A stretch of DNA of 64,000 bases from Parapedobacter tibetensis (GCF_024643205.1 NZ_JAMKQJ010000003.1:452691-516690), one strand, 5' to 3'; counted from the stretch's first letter, positions 54,122 through 63,624 are shown. Numbers and translations are program-made. The notes: generated by a model from the letters alone, not told the origin.

Positions 54122-54700
54122 ATGGCTAAATATAGCGATTTGAGCGATGGCGAATTAACTTCCTTGTTAAAAGAGGGGGACCGCGAAGCGTTCACTGCGA
54201 TTTACGACAGATATTTCCGGCTATTACATACCCACGCTTATAAATGGTTGCGCAACCGTGAAGAAACCAGGGATGTCATTCATGAAATATTTCTAAGATT
54301 ATGGGAAAAACGGGAGTTTCTCTCCCTTGAACACGGTCTTCCCGGCTATTTATATACCTCGGTAAGAAACATGATATTCAACCTTCTGTCCCGAAAACGC
54401 ATTGAATCCGAATATCTTATCTCCCTCGGTGGTTTTATCAATCAGGGTGAATGCATGACCGACCATCTCGTCAGGGAAAGACAGCTGGTGGAAATGATTG
54501 AATACGAGCTTGCGTCTATGCCACCCAAAATGCGTAAAGTCTTCCAGCTGAGTCGAAAGGAAAACCTAAGCCATAAAGAAATCTCCGAAACACTGGATAT
54601 TTCCGAGCAAACCGTTCGTAAACATATCCAGCATGCACTAAAAATCCTGCGTTTCAGGTTGGGTCTTTACCTCTTATTCTATTTCCTGACGAGGCTCTAA
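54122..54700 (+). CDS. ECF sigma factor of the SusCD-linked type
   Basis: The product has 192 residues from the ATG at 54122. Region 2 is in FTAIYDRYFRLLHTHAYKWL and DVIHEIFLRLWEKRE; region 4 is in SHKEISETLDISEQTVRKHI. The hydrophobic C-terminus (LGLYLLFYFLTRL) is typical of Bacteroidota ECF factors that partner FecR anti-sigmas and control SusC/SusD loci. The anti-sigma gene that should follow is reduced to a 46-codon remnant, so this factor may be unregulated or use another partner. Confidence 0.88.
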   Translation: MAKYSDLSDGELTSLLKEGDREAFTAIYDRYFRLLHTHAYKWLRNREETRDVIHEIFLRLWEKREFLSLEHGLPGYLYTSVRNMIFNLLSRKRIESEYLISLGGFINQGECMTDHLVRERQLVEMIEYELASMPPKMRKVFQLSRKENLSHKEISETLDISEQTVRKHIQHALKILRFRLGLYLLFYFLTRL

Positions 54701-54718
54701 AAAATTTTTTCATTTTTC

Positions 54719-54790
54719 TTTTACCCCCTGCCTGCCCCTTGACTGTATTTACTTACAAAAGGACATCAGATGCTACATACTGTGGAAGCG
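54719..54790 (+). repeat. 72-bp leader repeat, copy 1
   Basis: This sequence, between the ECF gene and the anti-sigma remnant, is about 90% identical (65 of 72) to 61275-61346. It starts TTTTACCCCCTGCCTGCC and contains TTGACTGTAT. Similar C-rich leaders stand between sigma and anti-sigma genes in this phylum and may be sigma-dependent promoters. Confidence 0.7.
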
Positions 54791-54910
54791 CACAAGGCAA
54801 AAGAACTCCTGAAAAATACCTGGTTGGTAACTGGTACGGAAGAAGAACGGCCGATTCCACACCGGATGAATGTGAGCGGCAGCCTGGTACAGAATCCGGG
54901 GGATAATTAA
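54770..54910 (+). pseudogene. Remnant of a FecR-type anti-sigma gene
   Basis: The 46-codon frame begins MLHTVEAHKAKELLKNTW and continues TGTEEER, resembling the N-terminal AKELLxxYLxGTCTEEER string of FecR anti-sigma factors. The ~300 residues that should follow are gone. It stands exactly where the anti-sigma gene belongs, behind the ECF gene. Confidence 0.4.
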
Positions 54911-54927
54911 ACCGATCAGCAGGCGAT

Positions 54928-56256
54928 ATGAAACGAAGGAATTTTCTGAGAACATCTGCCGGACTGCTGGCGGTGGGGACATTCGCGAAGGGCTTTTCAA
55001 TCCAGAGAATGCAGGCTTCCCCGCGCAAATTCGCTTTCCGGAATTACCAGGAGAAAGCCAGCGTTGGCAACGTAAAGATAGTCACCCCGGACGATGGCTA
55101 TTACATTCACACCTTTTTCGACGTCTGCCCGTTCAGCCCCAGCCAGAAATTCCTCGCGGTAAACAAGCTTCCCTATCAGGATAGGCATGCAACCTATGGC
55201 GATACCGCTGATGTCTGTATCATTGACCTGGAGAACGAGACCATCGAAACGGTCTATTCGACGAAGGGATGGGGGTACCAGCTTGGTGCCAATATAAACT
55301 GGGGAAGTACTGACCGGTACCTGTATACAAACGACATCATAGCTAATCAGGCCGTTTGTGTCCGGATCGATTTGGAGACAAAAGCGATCAAAGCTTTCGC
55401 CGGCCCCATGTATCACATGGCGCCCGATGAGTCGGCAGTCATCGGCTTCCCGCTGGAAATGATCGATGGATACCAGGACGGCAACGCGACGCAAGTGGGA
55501 TATGGCGTCCCGCCATTCGGCGACCGCAAGGATATAACCGGGGCTCCGGCCGACCAGGGCCTTTGGCAAACGGACCTGGCAACCAACCAAACTGGGCTGC
55601 TGCTCAACCTGAAAGAAGCGTTTAGTTTTATCGATGATCCGTTTTACCAAGGGGCAAACTGTTATTTCTTTCATTCCAAATACAACATGCAGGGCACGCG
55701 GATATTTCAGGTGTTCCGCGGTGTTTTTCCGGGATCGGCCAAATATCACCCCACGCTCCTGTCGTTTACATCCGATGGAACGGACCTGCACAAGCCGCTG
55801 AGCCGGGAACAATGGGCACATGGAGGCAACCACCCCAACTGGCATCCGGACGGCGAACGGATTATCATGAACGTGACGCCCGCCTGGCTGGGTGAAAAAC
55901 AGATGCGTTTCTGCAGCTTCCATTACACAGGCGCCGATTTCAAGATCCTGTCAACCAAGTACACCGGAAGCGGGCATCCCAGTGTCGATGCCACCTCCTC
56001 TTACCTCCTCTCGGACTATTATGTCGGAGAATACCGGAAGCTTGGTTACAAGGATTGCCCGATCCGGTTAATCCATCTCAGCACGGGTGAGGAAGTGGCT
56101 ATCTGCGAGGTTTTCACCGATCTGGACATCCGCGAGAGCACGTTCCGGATAGACCCCCACCCGGTATGGAGCAGGGATTACAAAAGGGTTTGCTTTAACG
56201 GTGCCCCAGGTGGTGTCAGGCAGGTTTTCGTTGCAGACCTGAACGGTTTTTTATGA
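54928..56256 (+). CDS. Tat-exported beta-propeller protein
   Basis: The product has 442 residues. A twin-arginine signal is at the start (MKRRNFLRTSAGLLAVGTFA). The body has propeller-type blades (DVCIIDLENETIETVYST, HGGNHPNWHPDGERIIMNV, HPVWSRDYKRVCFNGAP). The layout recalls oligogalacturonate-lyase-like or TolB-like propellers, but no catalytic set is certain. It leads a run of same-direction genes to susC. Confidence 0.65.
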   Translation: MKRRNFLRTSAGLLAVGTFAKGFSIQRMQASPRKFAFRNYQEKASVGNVKIVTPDDGYYIHTFFDVCPFSPSQKFLAVNKLPYQDRHATYGDTADVCIIDLENETIETVYSTKGWGYQLGANINWGSTDRYLYTNDIIANQAVCVRIDLETKAIKAFAGPMYHMAPDESAVIGFPLEMIDGYQDGNATQVGYGVPPFGDRKDITGAPADQGLWQTDLATNQTGLLLNLKEAFSFIDDPFYQGANCYFFHSKYNMQGTRIFQVFRGVFPGSAKYHPTLLSFTSDGTDLHKPLSREQWAHGGNHPNWHPDGERIIMNVTPAWLGEKQMRFCSFHYTGADFKILSTKYTGSGHPSVDATSSYLLSDYYVGEYRKLGYKDCPIRLIHLSTGEEVAICEVFTDLDIRESTFRIDPHPVWSRDYKRVCFNGAPGGVRQVFVADLNGFL

Positions 56257-56277
56257 GGTTTTGATTTAAAAATCACC

Positions 56278-57327
56278 ATGATGAGTCATCTTTCCAGAAG
56301 AAATTTCGTTAAACGTGCATCGGTAGGTTTAGCCGGTGTAGGGCTGATGCCCCAAGGAATCGGGCAGGAGCAGGTACATGCACCGCAGACCGGTCGGCAT
56401 CCGCGACACGTCAATATTGCTACGCTGACTATGGGCGGCATCAGCAGGGAAACCATCGAACAGGTCGTCGCCGCTGCCTTGAAGCGTATGGAGATAGCCT
56501 TACCCATGTCGCCCGATATCTATTGCCTGCCGGAAGTGTTCCACGCGGCCGCTGTGAAAGGCGGCAGACCGCCTTTGCCTGTTTCGGCGGAAGACGGTTC
56601 GGGAAACATCATTGCCCCGTTTCAGGCGTTTGCAAAGGCCAACAACTGTTACATCGTATGTCCCATTTACACGACGGCAGACGGAAAATATTACAACGCC
56701 GCTGTACTGATCGACCGGCGGGGGGAATACCTCGGAGAATACCGAAAAGTAAGGCTTACAGAAGGGGAACTTCGAAAAGGGCTCACACCCGGACCATCAG
56801 ACATCCCGGTGTTCGATACCGATTTCGGCCGGATCGGTGTCCAAATATGCTTTGACATCGAATGGCCGGATGGTTGGAATCAACTCGGGGAAAAAGGGGC
56901 TGAGATCGTATTCTTCCCCTCCGCTTTTTCAGGCGGCAAGCGCATCCGTGCAAAGGCGCTTGACAACAAATACTACGTGGTTTCGAGTATCCGCGACACA
57001 TGTTCCAGGATCTGCGACGTGACGGGCGAACTGGCGGTGAGCGGAGGTCATCCGTCAAATGAATGGGGAGTCTTCGCGTCCGTCAACCTGGAGCGGGCTG
57101 TTTTGCATACCCACGGGGCGGGAACCGTGGCTGTGAAATTCCCTGAAATCCGTAAAAAGTACGGAACGAAAATAGCATTGCACACCATGGGAGAAGAACA
57201 TTACACCATCCTCGAAAGCTTGACGCCGGAGGTGAAAGTGGCGGATATTCTCCGTGAATTTGAAATGCGAACGCATGCCGACCATCTTCGGATCGCCGAA
57301 GAACTGGCAGCCAGTCTTGGATTCTAA
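56278..57327 (+). CDS. Carbon-nitrogen hydrolase (nitrilase superfamily)
   Basis: The product has 349 residues. A Tat-type leader is seen (SRRNFVKRASVGLAGVGLMP). The catalytic triad is in place: Glu in YCLPEVFH, Lys in GEYRKVRLTEGE and Cys in VQICFDIEWPDG. Such enzymes cleave amides or nitriles with release of ammonia. An amidase in a glycan locus could remove an amide or N-acyl group; this is inference. Two ATGs are possible at the start. Confidence 0.82.
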   Translation: MMSHLSRRNFVKRASVGLAGVGLMPQGIGQEQVHAPQTGRHPRHVNIATLTMGGISRETIEQVVAAALKRMEIALPMSPDIYCLPEVFHAAAVKGGRPPLPVSAEDGSGNIIAPFQAFAKANNCYIVCPIYTTADGKYYNAAVLIDRRGEYLGEYRKVRLTEGELRKGLTPGPSDIPVFDTDFGRIGVQICFDIEWPDGWNQLGEKGAEIVFFPSAFSGGKRIRAKALDNKYYVVSSIRDTCSRICDVTGELAVSGGHPSNEWGVFASVNLERAVLHTHGAGTVAVKFPEIRKKYGTKIALHTMGEEHYTILESLTPEVKVADILREFEMRTHADHLRIAEELAASLGF

Positions 57328-57341
57328 AAAAAGCAATAAAA

Positions 57342-58709
57342 TTGAAACCGATTGTATTCTTCATTCTTCCGGTTGTCTTATTGGGCGTTACCTGCAACGG
57401 TTCGCAGGAGCATTCGGGCAAACCTAATATCATCATCATCTATGCCGATGATCTTGGTTACGGCGATCTTTCTACCTACTGCGGCGATATCCCCAGCCCA
57501 AATATCCAGCGGATAGCCGATGCCGGTATCAAGTTTACTGATTTCTATGTATCGGGACCTGTCTGTACCGTATCGAGGTACGGCCTGCTGACGGGCAACT
57601 ATCCGCAGCGCTCCCTTCACGGACTTACCAGTGCGTTAATGCCCGAACAGACAGGCCATTTGGACAAAACCGAAAAAATCATGCCGGCCTATTTGAAAGA
57701 CGTCGGCTACAGGACCGCGCTCTTCGGGAAGTGGCATCTTGGCAACAGCCGGCCCGAGTATTTTCCCAATTTTTACGGCTTTGATGAGTTTATTGGGCAT
57801 ACTCATGGCTGCATCGATTTCTTTAGCCACGTGTACGGTTCCCTGGGAAATGACTGGTACCGGGGCAGCGAACCACTTTACGAAGATGGCTACACAACCG
57901 ATCTGATTACCAATCATGCCATTGAATATCTTTCCGGCAGGGACGATGCTCCGTTCTTTGTGTTTATGGCCTATAATGCTCCGCATTATGGAAAATCGGA
58001 CCCGTCCAACCTCCCGGGCAATACCCTTGTACTCCAGGAGGGCGTCCGTCAGGGAGTTTCCTACGCCAATACCCTTCAGGCACCTGAGGCATACATAGAT
58101 CGGTTTGCACATGTAGCAGATCCCTATCGGAAGTATTATTCGGCTATGGTTTCCAGCCTGGACGACAACATCGGGCGGTTGCTCGATTTTCTGGAGGAAT
58201 CTGGCCAGCTGGAAAATACCATCATCTGGTTCATTTCTGACAACGGAGGCTATTCCGAAACGCTGTTCCGGCATGCAAGCAATGGAATGCTTAAAGGCCA
58301 AAAGGGACAGCTCGACGAGGGCGGTATCCGGGTTCCCGCTCTGGTCTGCTGGAAAGACAAAATCAAGCCAGGGCAGGTGGTTTCACAGCCGTACGCCAAT
58401 ATAGACCTGTTACCCACGCTGCTCGATATTGCGGGTACGGGGCCGAAAGAAACTTCCCTCGACGGCATATCGCTGGCTCAGGTCCTTTTGAACGATAAAA
58501 AACCGGAAAGGGATATCTTCTGGAAATACCATGACCAGAAGGCCTTCCGGCGCGGTAACTGGAAGATGAAGAATGATGAGCTGTATGATCTTTCGCGGGA
58601 TATTTCGGAACAGACCGACCTTTCAGGAACAGACACCGCCGTATTTGAGGAGCTCCGGGCTGCGTGGAATGAGACGGCGGAAAAACTGGAAAAAACGACA
58701 AATCACTGA
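57342..58709 (+). CDS. Sulfatase with variant CTVSR active-site motif
   Basis: The product has 455 residues, starting at a TTG (no suitable ATG), with a hydrophobic leader and weak lipobox ending at Cys18. Metal-site residues are in IIYADDLGYGD (Asp36/Asp37). The formylglycine motif region reads VCTVSRYGLLTG (Cys75 to Arg79), where most sulfatases have C-x-P-S-R or C-x-A-S-R. GKWHLGNSRPEYFPNFYGFD and the late SDNGGYSE are typical. It removes sulfate esters from sugars in the periplasm, if maturation accepts this motif. Confidence 0.85.
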   Translation: MKPIVFFILPVVLLGVTCNGSQEHSGKPNIIIIYADDLGYGDLSTYCGDIPSPNIQRIADAGIKFTDFYVSGPVCTVSRYGLLTGNYPQRSLHGLTSALMPEQTGHLDKTEKIMPAYLKDVGYRTALFGKWHLGNSRPEYFPNFYGFDEFIGHTHGCIDFFSHVYGSLGNDWYRGSEPLYEDGYTTDLITNHAIEYLSGRDDAPFFVFMAYNAPHYGKSDPSNLPGNTLVLQEGVRQGVSYANTLQAPEAYIDRFAHVADPYRKYYSAMVSSLDDNIGRLLDFLEESGQLENTIIWFISDNGGYSETLFRHASNGMLKGQKGQLDEGGIRVPALVCWKDKIKPGQVVSQPYANIDLLPTLLDIAGTGPKETSLDGISLAQVLLNDKKPERDIFWKYHDQKAFRRGNWKMKNDELYDLSRDISEQTDLSGTDTAVFEELRAAWNETAEKLEKTTNH

Positions 58710-58727
58710 AATTAAATCTGATATAGC

Positions 58728-60041
58728 ATGAACCGGAGAGATTTTATCAAACGAACTTCCACGGCAGCGGCCGGATTGACGATCCTCGACTTCCCCCTTT
58801 CCGGGAAAAATGCGCCCAGCAACAAGGTCGTTATCGCCGTAATGGGGTTGAACGGCCGGGGGGGCTACCATGCCGCCAAATTTGCCGGGATCGAGGGTGT
58901 CGAAGTGGCTTATCTGTGCGACGTGGAGGAAGGAGCGCTCAAGAAAGGGCAGGATGCCCTGAAAGGAAGGCCGCGGAAGCCCACAGTGGAAAAAGATATC
59001 CGCAAGCTGGTGACGCGGACCGATTTCGACGCTTTGGTGATCGCCGCTCCGGACCATTGGCATGCACCTGCTACGCTGCTTGGACTGGCGAATGGCAAGC
59101 ATGTATATGTTGAAAAACCGTGCAGCCATAATCCCTACGAAAGCGAGTTATTGATCGAGGCGCAGGCCCGGTATGGAAGGATCATCCAGGTTGGCAGTCA
59201 GCGCCGGTCCTTCCCTACGCTGATCCAAGCTGTAAAGGAAGTGCGAGCCGGACTCATCGGTGATCCATACATGGCCAAATCGTGGTATACGAATGCCCGA
59301 AAACCGATAGGAAACGGTAAATCTGTTCCCATTCCGTCTACCCTTAACTTTGAGCTGTGGCAGGGACCGGCCCCGCGGAAAGCGTACCGGGATAACCTGG
59401 TACATTACAACTGGCACTGGTTCTGGCACTGGGGAACAGGCGAATCATGCAATAACGGCAACCATGAGATCGATTGCTGCCGCTGGTTTCTGGGGGTGGA
59501 CTTTCCGACAAAAGTCACTTCGGCTGGAGGCAGGTACGCCTATACCGACGATTGGGAGACACCCGATACGCAGATCGCTTCCTTCGAGTTCGGCGATAAA
59601 AAGGTCATTACTTGGGAAGGGCGTAGCTGTAATTCTTTCGGAGTGGAGGGGAGCGGCAGGGGCTTCATCGTGTATGGCACCAAGGGCACCCTGGTGAACC
59701 TCGGCGGCGGCGATTATAAGGTCTACGATACTACCAACAAATTGGTAAAGGAAATAAAACCCGGTCTTGAGATCGATCCAAACGATCCGGTAAGTGCCAG
59801 CGGTGAAGCGGATACGTACCACCTGAAAAACTTTGTGGAAGGTATCCGGGGTGACGCCAACGTGACCGCGCCTATAGAAGAAGCGCACAAAAGCGTATTG
59901 CTTTGCCACCTTGCCAACATTGCCCAGCGGACAGGTTCGGCACTGCATTGCGATCCGGAAAACGGGCATATCATAGGCAACCAGACGGCCGCTGCGCTCT
60001 GGCGCAGGGATTATGAAAACGGCTGGGAAATGAAATTTTAA
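58728..60041 (+). CDS. Gfo/Idh/MocA-family oxidoreductase, Tat-exported
   Basis: The product has 437 residues with a Tat signal (MNRRDFIKRTSTAAAGLTIL). The NAD(P)-binding Rossmann region is VIAVMGLNGRGGYHAAKF and the catalytic EKP motif is in VYVEKPCSHNPYES. HNWHWFWHWGTGESCNNGNH-type sequence marks the large substrate domain. It probably oxidises or epimerises a sugar in the periplasm. It is 18 bp after the sulfatase gene. Confidence 0.85.
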   Translation: MNRRDFIKRTSTAAAGLTILDFPLSGKNAPSNKVVIAVMGLNGRGGYHAAKFAGIEGVEVAYLCDVEEGALKKGQDALKGRPRKPTVEKDIRKLVTRTDFDALVIAAPDHWHAPATLLGLANGKHVYVEKPCSHNPYESELLIEAQARYGRIIQVGSQRRSFPTLIQAVKEVRAGLIGDPYMAKSWYTNARKPIGNGKSVPIPSTLNFELWQGPAPRKAYRDNLVHYNWHWFWHWGTGESCNNGNHEIDCCRWFLGVDFPTKVTSAGGRYAYTDDWETPDTQIASFEFGDKKVITWEGRSCNSFGVEGSGRGFIVYGTKGTLVNLGGGDYKVYDTTNKLVKEIKPGLEIDPNDPVSASGEADTYHLKNFVEGIRGDANVTAPIEEAHKSVLLCHLANIAQRTGSALHCDPENGHIIGNQTAAALWRRDYENGWEMKF

Positions 60042-60055
60042 AATCAGTATGAATA

Positions 60056-61252
60056 ATGAATAGAAGAAAATTTGTTGTGAAAGGCGGGATGGCTTTGGCC
60101 GGAATAACAGTGGTTCCATATACTTTTTTTATGGAAAACAACGTCGGGATAGAACCGATTAGGTCCGCATTGATTGGCTGCGGCAGTAGGGGTATGGGGT
60201 TAGCCAACGTATTAAAAGAGGTGAAATCAACAGCATTAGTGGCTTATTGTGATATCAATACAGACCATCTTAGTTTGGCAAGTCAGTCCATTAAAGGCAA
60301 AGGCTATACCGATTACCTGAAATTATTGGAAAGAAATGATATAAAAGCTGTATTCATTGCCACGCCGTTAAACTGGCATTACCAAATGGCTGTGGATGCC
60401 CTGGATGCCGGGAAGCATATTTATCTGGAGAAAACGATGACTTATGATATTCCCCAGGCCATTGAATTGGAATCCAAGGTTAATCAACGACCCCGGCAGG
60501 TTTTTCAGGTAGGGCACCAGTATAGGCACTACGAAATGTACCGTAAAATCAAAGAGGCGATCGATAAAGGATGGATCGGAAGGGTATATCATTATGAGTG
60601 TCAGTACCACCGGAATTCGGATTGGAGAAAACAGGCATCAACAGAGACAGAAAGACAAATTAACTGGAGGATGTACCGTGAATATTCGGGAGGGTTGATG
60701 GCGGAGCTTTGTGCGCATCAAATTGACGTGGTCAACTGGATGGAGGATTCGCATCCGCTGAAGGTAACAGGGTTGGGCGGTATCGATTACTGGAAAGATG
60801 GACGGGAAACCTATGATAACGTAAGGGTTATATTTGAATATCCTGGAGGCGTTAAATCAAGTGTGAGTAGCATATTGAGCAACCAATTCAATGGCTATAC
60901 GATCCGTATATTAGGTACAAAAGGCACCATAGTAGTAGAAAGAGAAGGTGCCAAGATATTCCGGGAGCCTGTACAGCGCAAACTGGGTACCGTAGATGGC
61001 GTAACCGGAGCGACGATGTCCACGGATATGGACTTTAAAGAGGGTGAGAAACTGGAATACGCTGATGATGGGAGGGAACCAACCTACCATGCTTTACAGG
61101 CTTTTGTGGATTCCATCGTACAGGGAAAAAATCCCTTTTCCGGTGCCAAATCAGGAAAAGAAACTGCGATAAGTGTACACATGGCCAATGAATCGATGCG
61201 ATCCGGAACGCTCCAACATTGGAAAAACGAATATGATGGTCGCATATTTTAG
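60056..61252 (+). CDS. Gfo/Idh/MocA-family oxidoreductase
   Basis: The product has 398 residues. A twin-arginine-like N-terminus (NRRKFVVKGGMALAGITVVP) suggests export. The nucleotide-binding loop is ALIGCGSRGMGLANVL and the catalytic motif is IYLEKTMTYDIPQ, with the Lys kept. Codon use is more A/T-rich than in the gene before it. It follows the first Gfo/Idh gene after 14 bp and is probably in the same operon. Confidence 0.85.
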   Translation: MNRRKFVVKGGMALAGITVVPYTFFMENNVGIEPIRSALIGCGSRGMGLANVLKEVKSTALVAYCDINTDHLSLASQSIKGKGYTDYLKLLERNDIKAVFIATPLNWHYQMAVDALDAGKHIYLEKTMTYDIPQAIELESKVNQRPRQVFQVGHQYRHYEMYRKIKEAIDKGWIGRVYHYECQYHRNSDWRKQASTETERQINWRMYREYSGGLMAELCAHQIDVVNWMEDSHPLKVTGLGGIDYWKDGRETYDNVRVIFEYPGGVKSSVSSILSNQFNGYTIRILGTKGTIVVEREGAKIFREPVQRKLGTVDGVTGATMSTDMDFKEGEKLEYADDGREPTYHALQAFVDSIVQGKNPFSGAKSGKETAISVHMANESMRSGTLQHWKNEYDGRIF

Positions 61253-61274
61253 GTTAAAAAGTTTTTTTATTTTG

Positions 61275-61346
61275 TTTTACCCCCTGCCTGCCCCTTGACT
61301 GTATCTACTTACAGAAAGGCATCAGATACTACATGCTATGGAAGCG
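61275..61346 (+). repeat. 72-bp leader repeat, copy 2
   Basis: This is the second copy of the leader at 54719-54790, identical for the first 30 bases and with seven differences overall. The ATG that opens the anti-sigma remnant in copy 1 is ATA here, so only the non-coding part is kept. It lies 39 bp before the GH109-like gene and may be its promoter. Confidence 0.7.
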
Positions 61347-61384
61347 TTGATGTATCGCTTTTGATTTTGAAACCACCTAAAGAC

Positions 61385-62797
61385 ATGAACAACGATCGAA
61401 GGACTTTTTTGAAGCAATCCGGGCTTGTCGGTGCCGGTATGTTGGGAGCCTCCCTTTCGGGCTTTGCTTCTATGATAGACGCGGCAAAAAACCACAGGCA
61501 ACAATTCAATATGAGCGGGTATTGCGCCCCTCCCTTGGAAACGGTGCGGACAGGGTACATCGGTGTGGGAAGCAGGGGTACATCGGCGGTGCGGCGGGCC
61601 AATTTCATTGAAGGCCTAAAGGTGAACGCGCTATGTGACGTGCGCCCCGAGAAACTGGAAGCGGCAAAGCAGCTGCTCACGCCTTCCAGGCACCAGCCCG
61701 AAATATATACCGGTCACCAGGAAGAATGGAAAAAGCTCTGTGACAGGGAGGATATCGACCTGGTATATATTGCCACTCCTTGGCATCTGCATGTCCCTAT
61801 GGCTGTATATGCCATGGAACAAGGTAAGCACGTAGCCGTGGAAGTGCCCGCAGCCATTACCGCTGAAGAATGCTGGCAACTGGTAGAAACATCGGAAAAG
61901 ACCCGTAAGCATTGCATGATGCTGGAGAATTGCTGCTACGATTTTTTTGAACTGCTTACCCTCAATATGGCGCGTCAGGGTTTCTTCGGAGAGATCATCC
62001 ATGGCGAAAGTGCTTATATCCATGGTCTGTTGGGGAGCCAATTTGCCAGGGATAAGTATTATGACATGTGGCGGCTAAAGCAAAACATGAGTCGGAACGG
62101 CAATCTATATCCTACACACGGATTGGGACCGGTATGCCAGGTTATGAATATTAACCGTGGAGACAAGATGGATTACTTGGTGTCAGTGTCGAGCAAGGAT
62201 TTTATGATGAACAACGTGGCCGGAGAGTTGGCTGCGGAGGATACGTATTACAAGCAATATGTGGACAAGCCTTACCGCGGAAATATGAATACCACTATCA
62301 TCCACACCGCAAAAGGCCGTACCATCATGGTTCAGCACGATGTTACTTCACCACGCCCCTATTCCCGTATTCATTTGATCAGCGGCACAAAGGGGATCGC
62401 CAGGAAGTGGCCGCTCCCTGCCCGTATTGCTGTAGGCCATGGAGAATGGCTGCCGGATGAAGAAATGAAAGCGATCGAGGAGCAATATACCCCGGAGATC
62501 GTTAAAAAGGTAGGAGAAATGGCCAAACAAGTGGGGGGGCACGGTGGCATGGATTTTATGATGGACTGGCGCCTGATCGATTGCCTCCGTAACGGCCTTC
62601 CCCTGGACCAGGATGTTTACGACGCTGCAACATGGAGTGTGGTCGGCCCGCTGAGCGAGTGGTCGGTGGCCAATCGTTCGGGCTCGATCGATGTGCCTGA
62701 TTTTACATCCGGGGCCTGGAAAACCAACCAACCTGTCAGCCTTACCCTCGAAGGAGGCGGCACGACCGGTGTACTTGCGGCCGACCAAACTCATTAA
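61385..62797 (+). CDS. GH109-like NAD-dependent glycosidase (Gfo/Idh fold)
   Basis: The product has 470 residues from the ATG at 61385 with a leader NNDRRTFLKQSGLVGAGM. The Rossmann motif is TGYIGVGSRGTSAVRRA. In place of EKP it has VAVEVPAAITAEE, and it carries ENCCYDFFELLTLNMARQGF; both are marks of family GH109. Known GH109 enzymes hydrolyse terminal alpha-N-acetylgalactosamine by an oxidation-elimination route with bound NAD. This suggests a GalNAc-containing substrate. The duplicated 72-bp leader is just upstream. Confidence 0.82.
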   Translation: MNNDRRTFLKQSGLVGAGMLGASLSGFASMIDAAKNHRQQFNMSGYCAPPLETVRTGYIGVGSRGTSAVRRANFIEGLKVNALCDVRPEKLEAAKQLLTPSRHQPEIYTGHQEEWKKLCDREDIDLVYIATPWHLHVPMAVYAMEQGKHVAVEVPAAITAEECWQLVETSEKTRKHCMMLENCCYDFFELLTLNMARQGFFGEIIHGESAYIHGLLGSQFARDKYYDMWRLKQNMSRNGNLYPTHGLGPVCQVMNINRGDKMDYLVSVSSKDFMMNNVAGELAAEDTYYKQYVDKPYRGNMNTTIIHTAKGRTIMVQHDVTSPRPYSRIHLISGTKGIARKWPLPARIAVGHGEWLPDEEMKAIEEQYTPEIVKKVGEMAKQVGGHGGMDFMMDWRLIDCLRNGLPLDQDVYDAATWSVVGPLSEWSVANRSGSIDVPDFTSGAWKTNQPVSLTLEGGGTTGVLAADQTH

Positions 62798-62836
62798 TTA
62801 TTCATCGGAAATTATTTATATCCAATAATACCCATT

Positions 62837-63580
62837 ATGAAAATTTCCATATTCGAAAATTCCGAGAGCCTGGGTGAGGCTGCCGGAAAAGCTACTGCCA
62901 ATGCGATCCGAGATGCCATTTTCAAAAAGGGTTATGCAAATATCATTCTTGCCACAGGAACCAGTCAATTCGAAACCATTAGGCAACTGATCCGCGAGCC
63001 GGGTATCGACTGGGGGAAGGTAAGCATGTTCCACCTCGACGAATACATTGGCTTACCGGAATCGCATCCGGCAAGTTTCCGGAAGTACCTGAAAGAACGG
63101 TTTATCCGAAAAGTTGCTCCGCTTAAAGCAGCTTACCTGATCAACGGTGAAACCGATCCCATGCAAGAGTGCAAAAGGCTGGGAGAACTGATCCGGCAGC
63201 ATCCGATTGATCTAGCGCTGGTGGGTATCGGCGAAAACGGGCATTTGGCTTTTAACGACCCTCCTGCCGACTTCGACACCAACGAAGCGTATATCATCGC
63301 TAACCTGGACCTGAAGTGCCGGGAACAGCAAATGAACGAGGGTTGGTTCACGACCCTGCACGAAGTGCCTGCCCGGGCTATCAGCATGTCTATAAAACAA
63401 ATCCTGCAATCGGATCGCATCATCTGTTCGGTACCTGACCAACGTAAGGCTCGAGCAGTGAAAAACAGCTTGGAAGGACCGATCAATGCCGAAACTCCAG
63501 CCAGTATGCTGCAGCAACATGCCGATTGTGTTTTTTACCTCGACACAAACTCGGCTTCGCTGATGGAAAATGTTGTATGA
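62837..63580 (+). CDS. nagB: Glucosamine-6-phosphate deaminase
   Basis: The product has 247 residues. It converts glucosamine-6-phosphate to fructose-6-phosphate and ammonia. Active-site strings are FHLDEYIGLPESHPASF and VGIGENGHLAFNDPP with the catalytic Asp and His. It could act on galactosamine-6-phosphate instead (AgaS-like role), which the neighbouring GH109-like gene makes plausible. It is cytoplasmic and 39 bp after the GH109-like gene. Confidence 0.9.
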   Translation: MKISIFENSESLGEAAGKATANAIRDAIFKKGYANIILATGTSQFETIRQLIREPGIDWGKVSMFHLDEYIGLPESHPASFRKYLKERFIRKVAPLKAAYLINGETDPMQECKRLGELIRQHPIDLALVGIGENGHLAFNDPPADFDTNEAYIIANLDLKCREQQMNEGWFTTLHEVPARAISMSIKQILQSDRIICSVPDQRKARAVKNSLEGPINAETPASMLQQHADCVFYLDTNSASLMENVV

Positions 63581-63624
63581 TTTTTATAACCACTGTGTAC
63601 GAAAACGGAACGAAATCTAAGATT

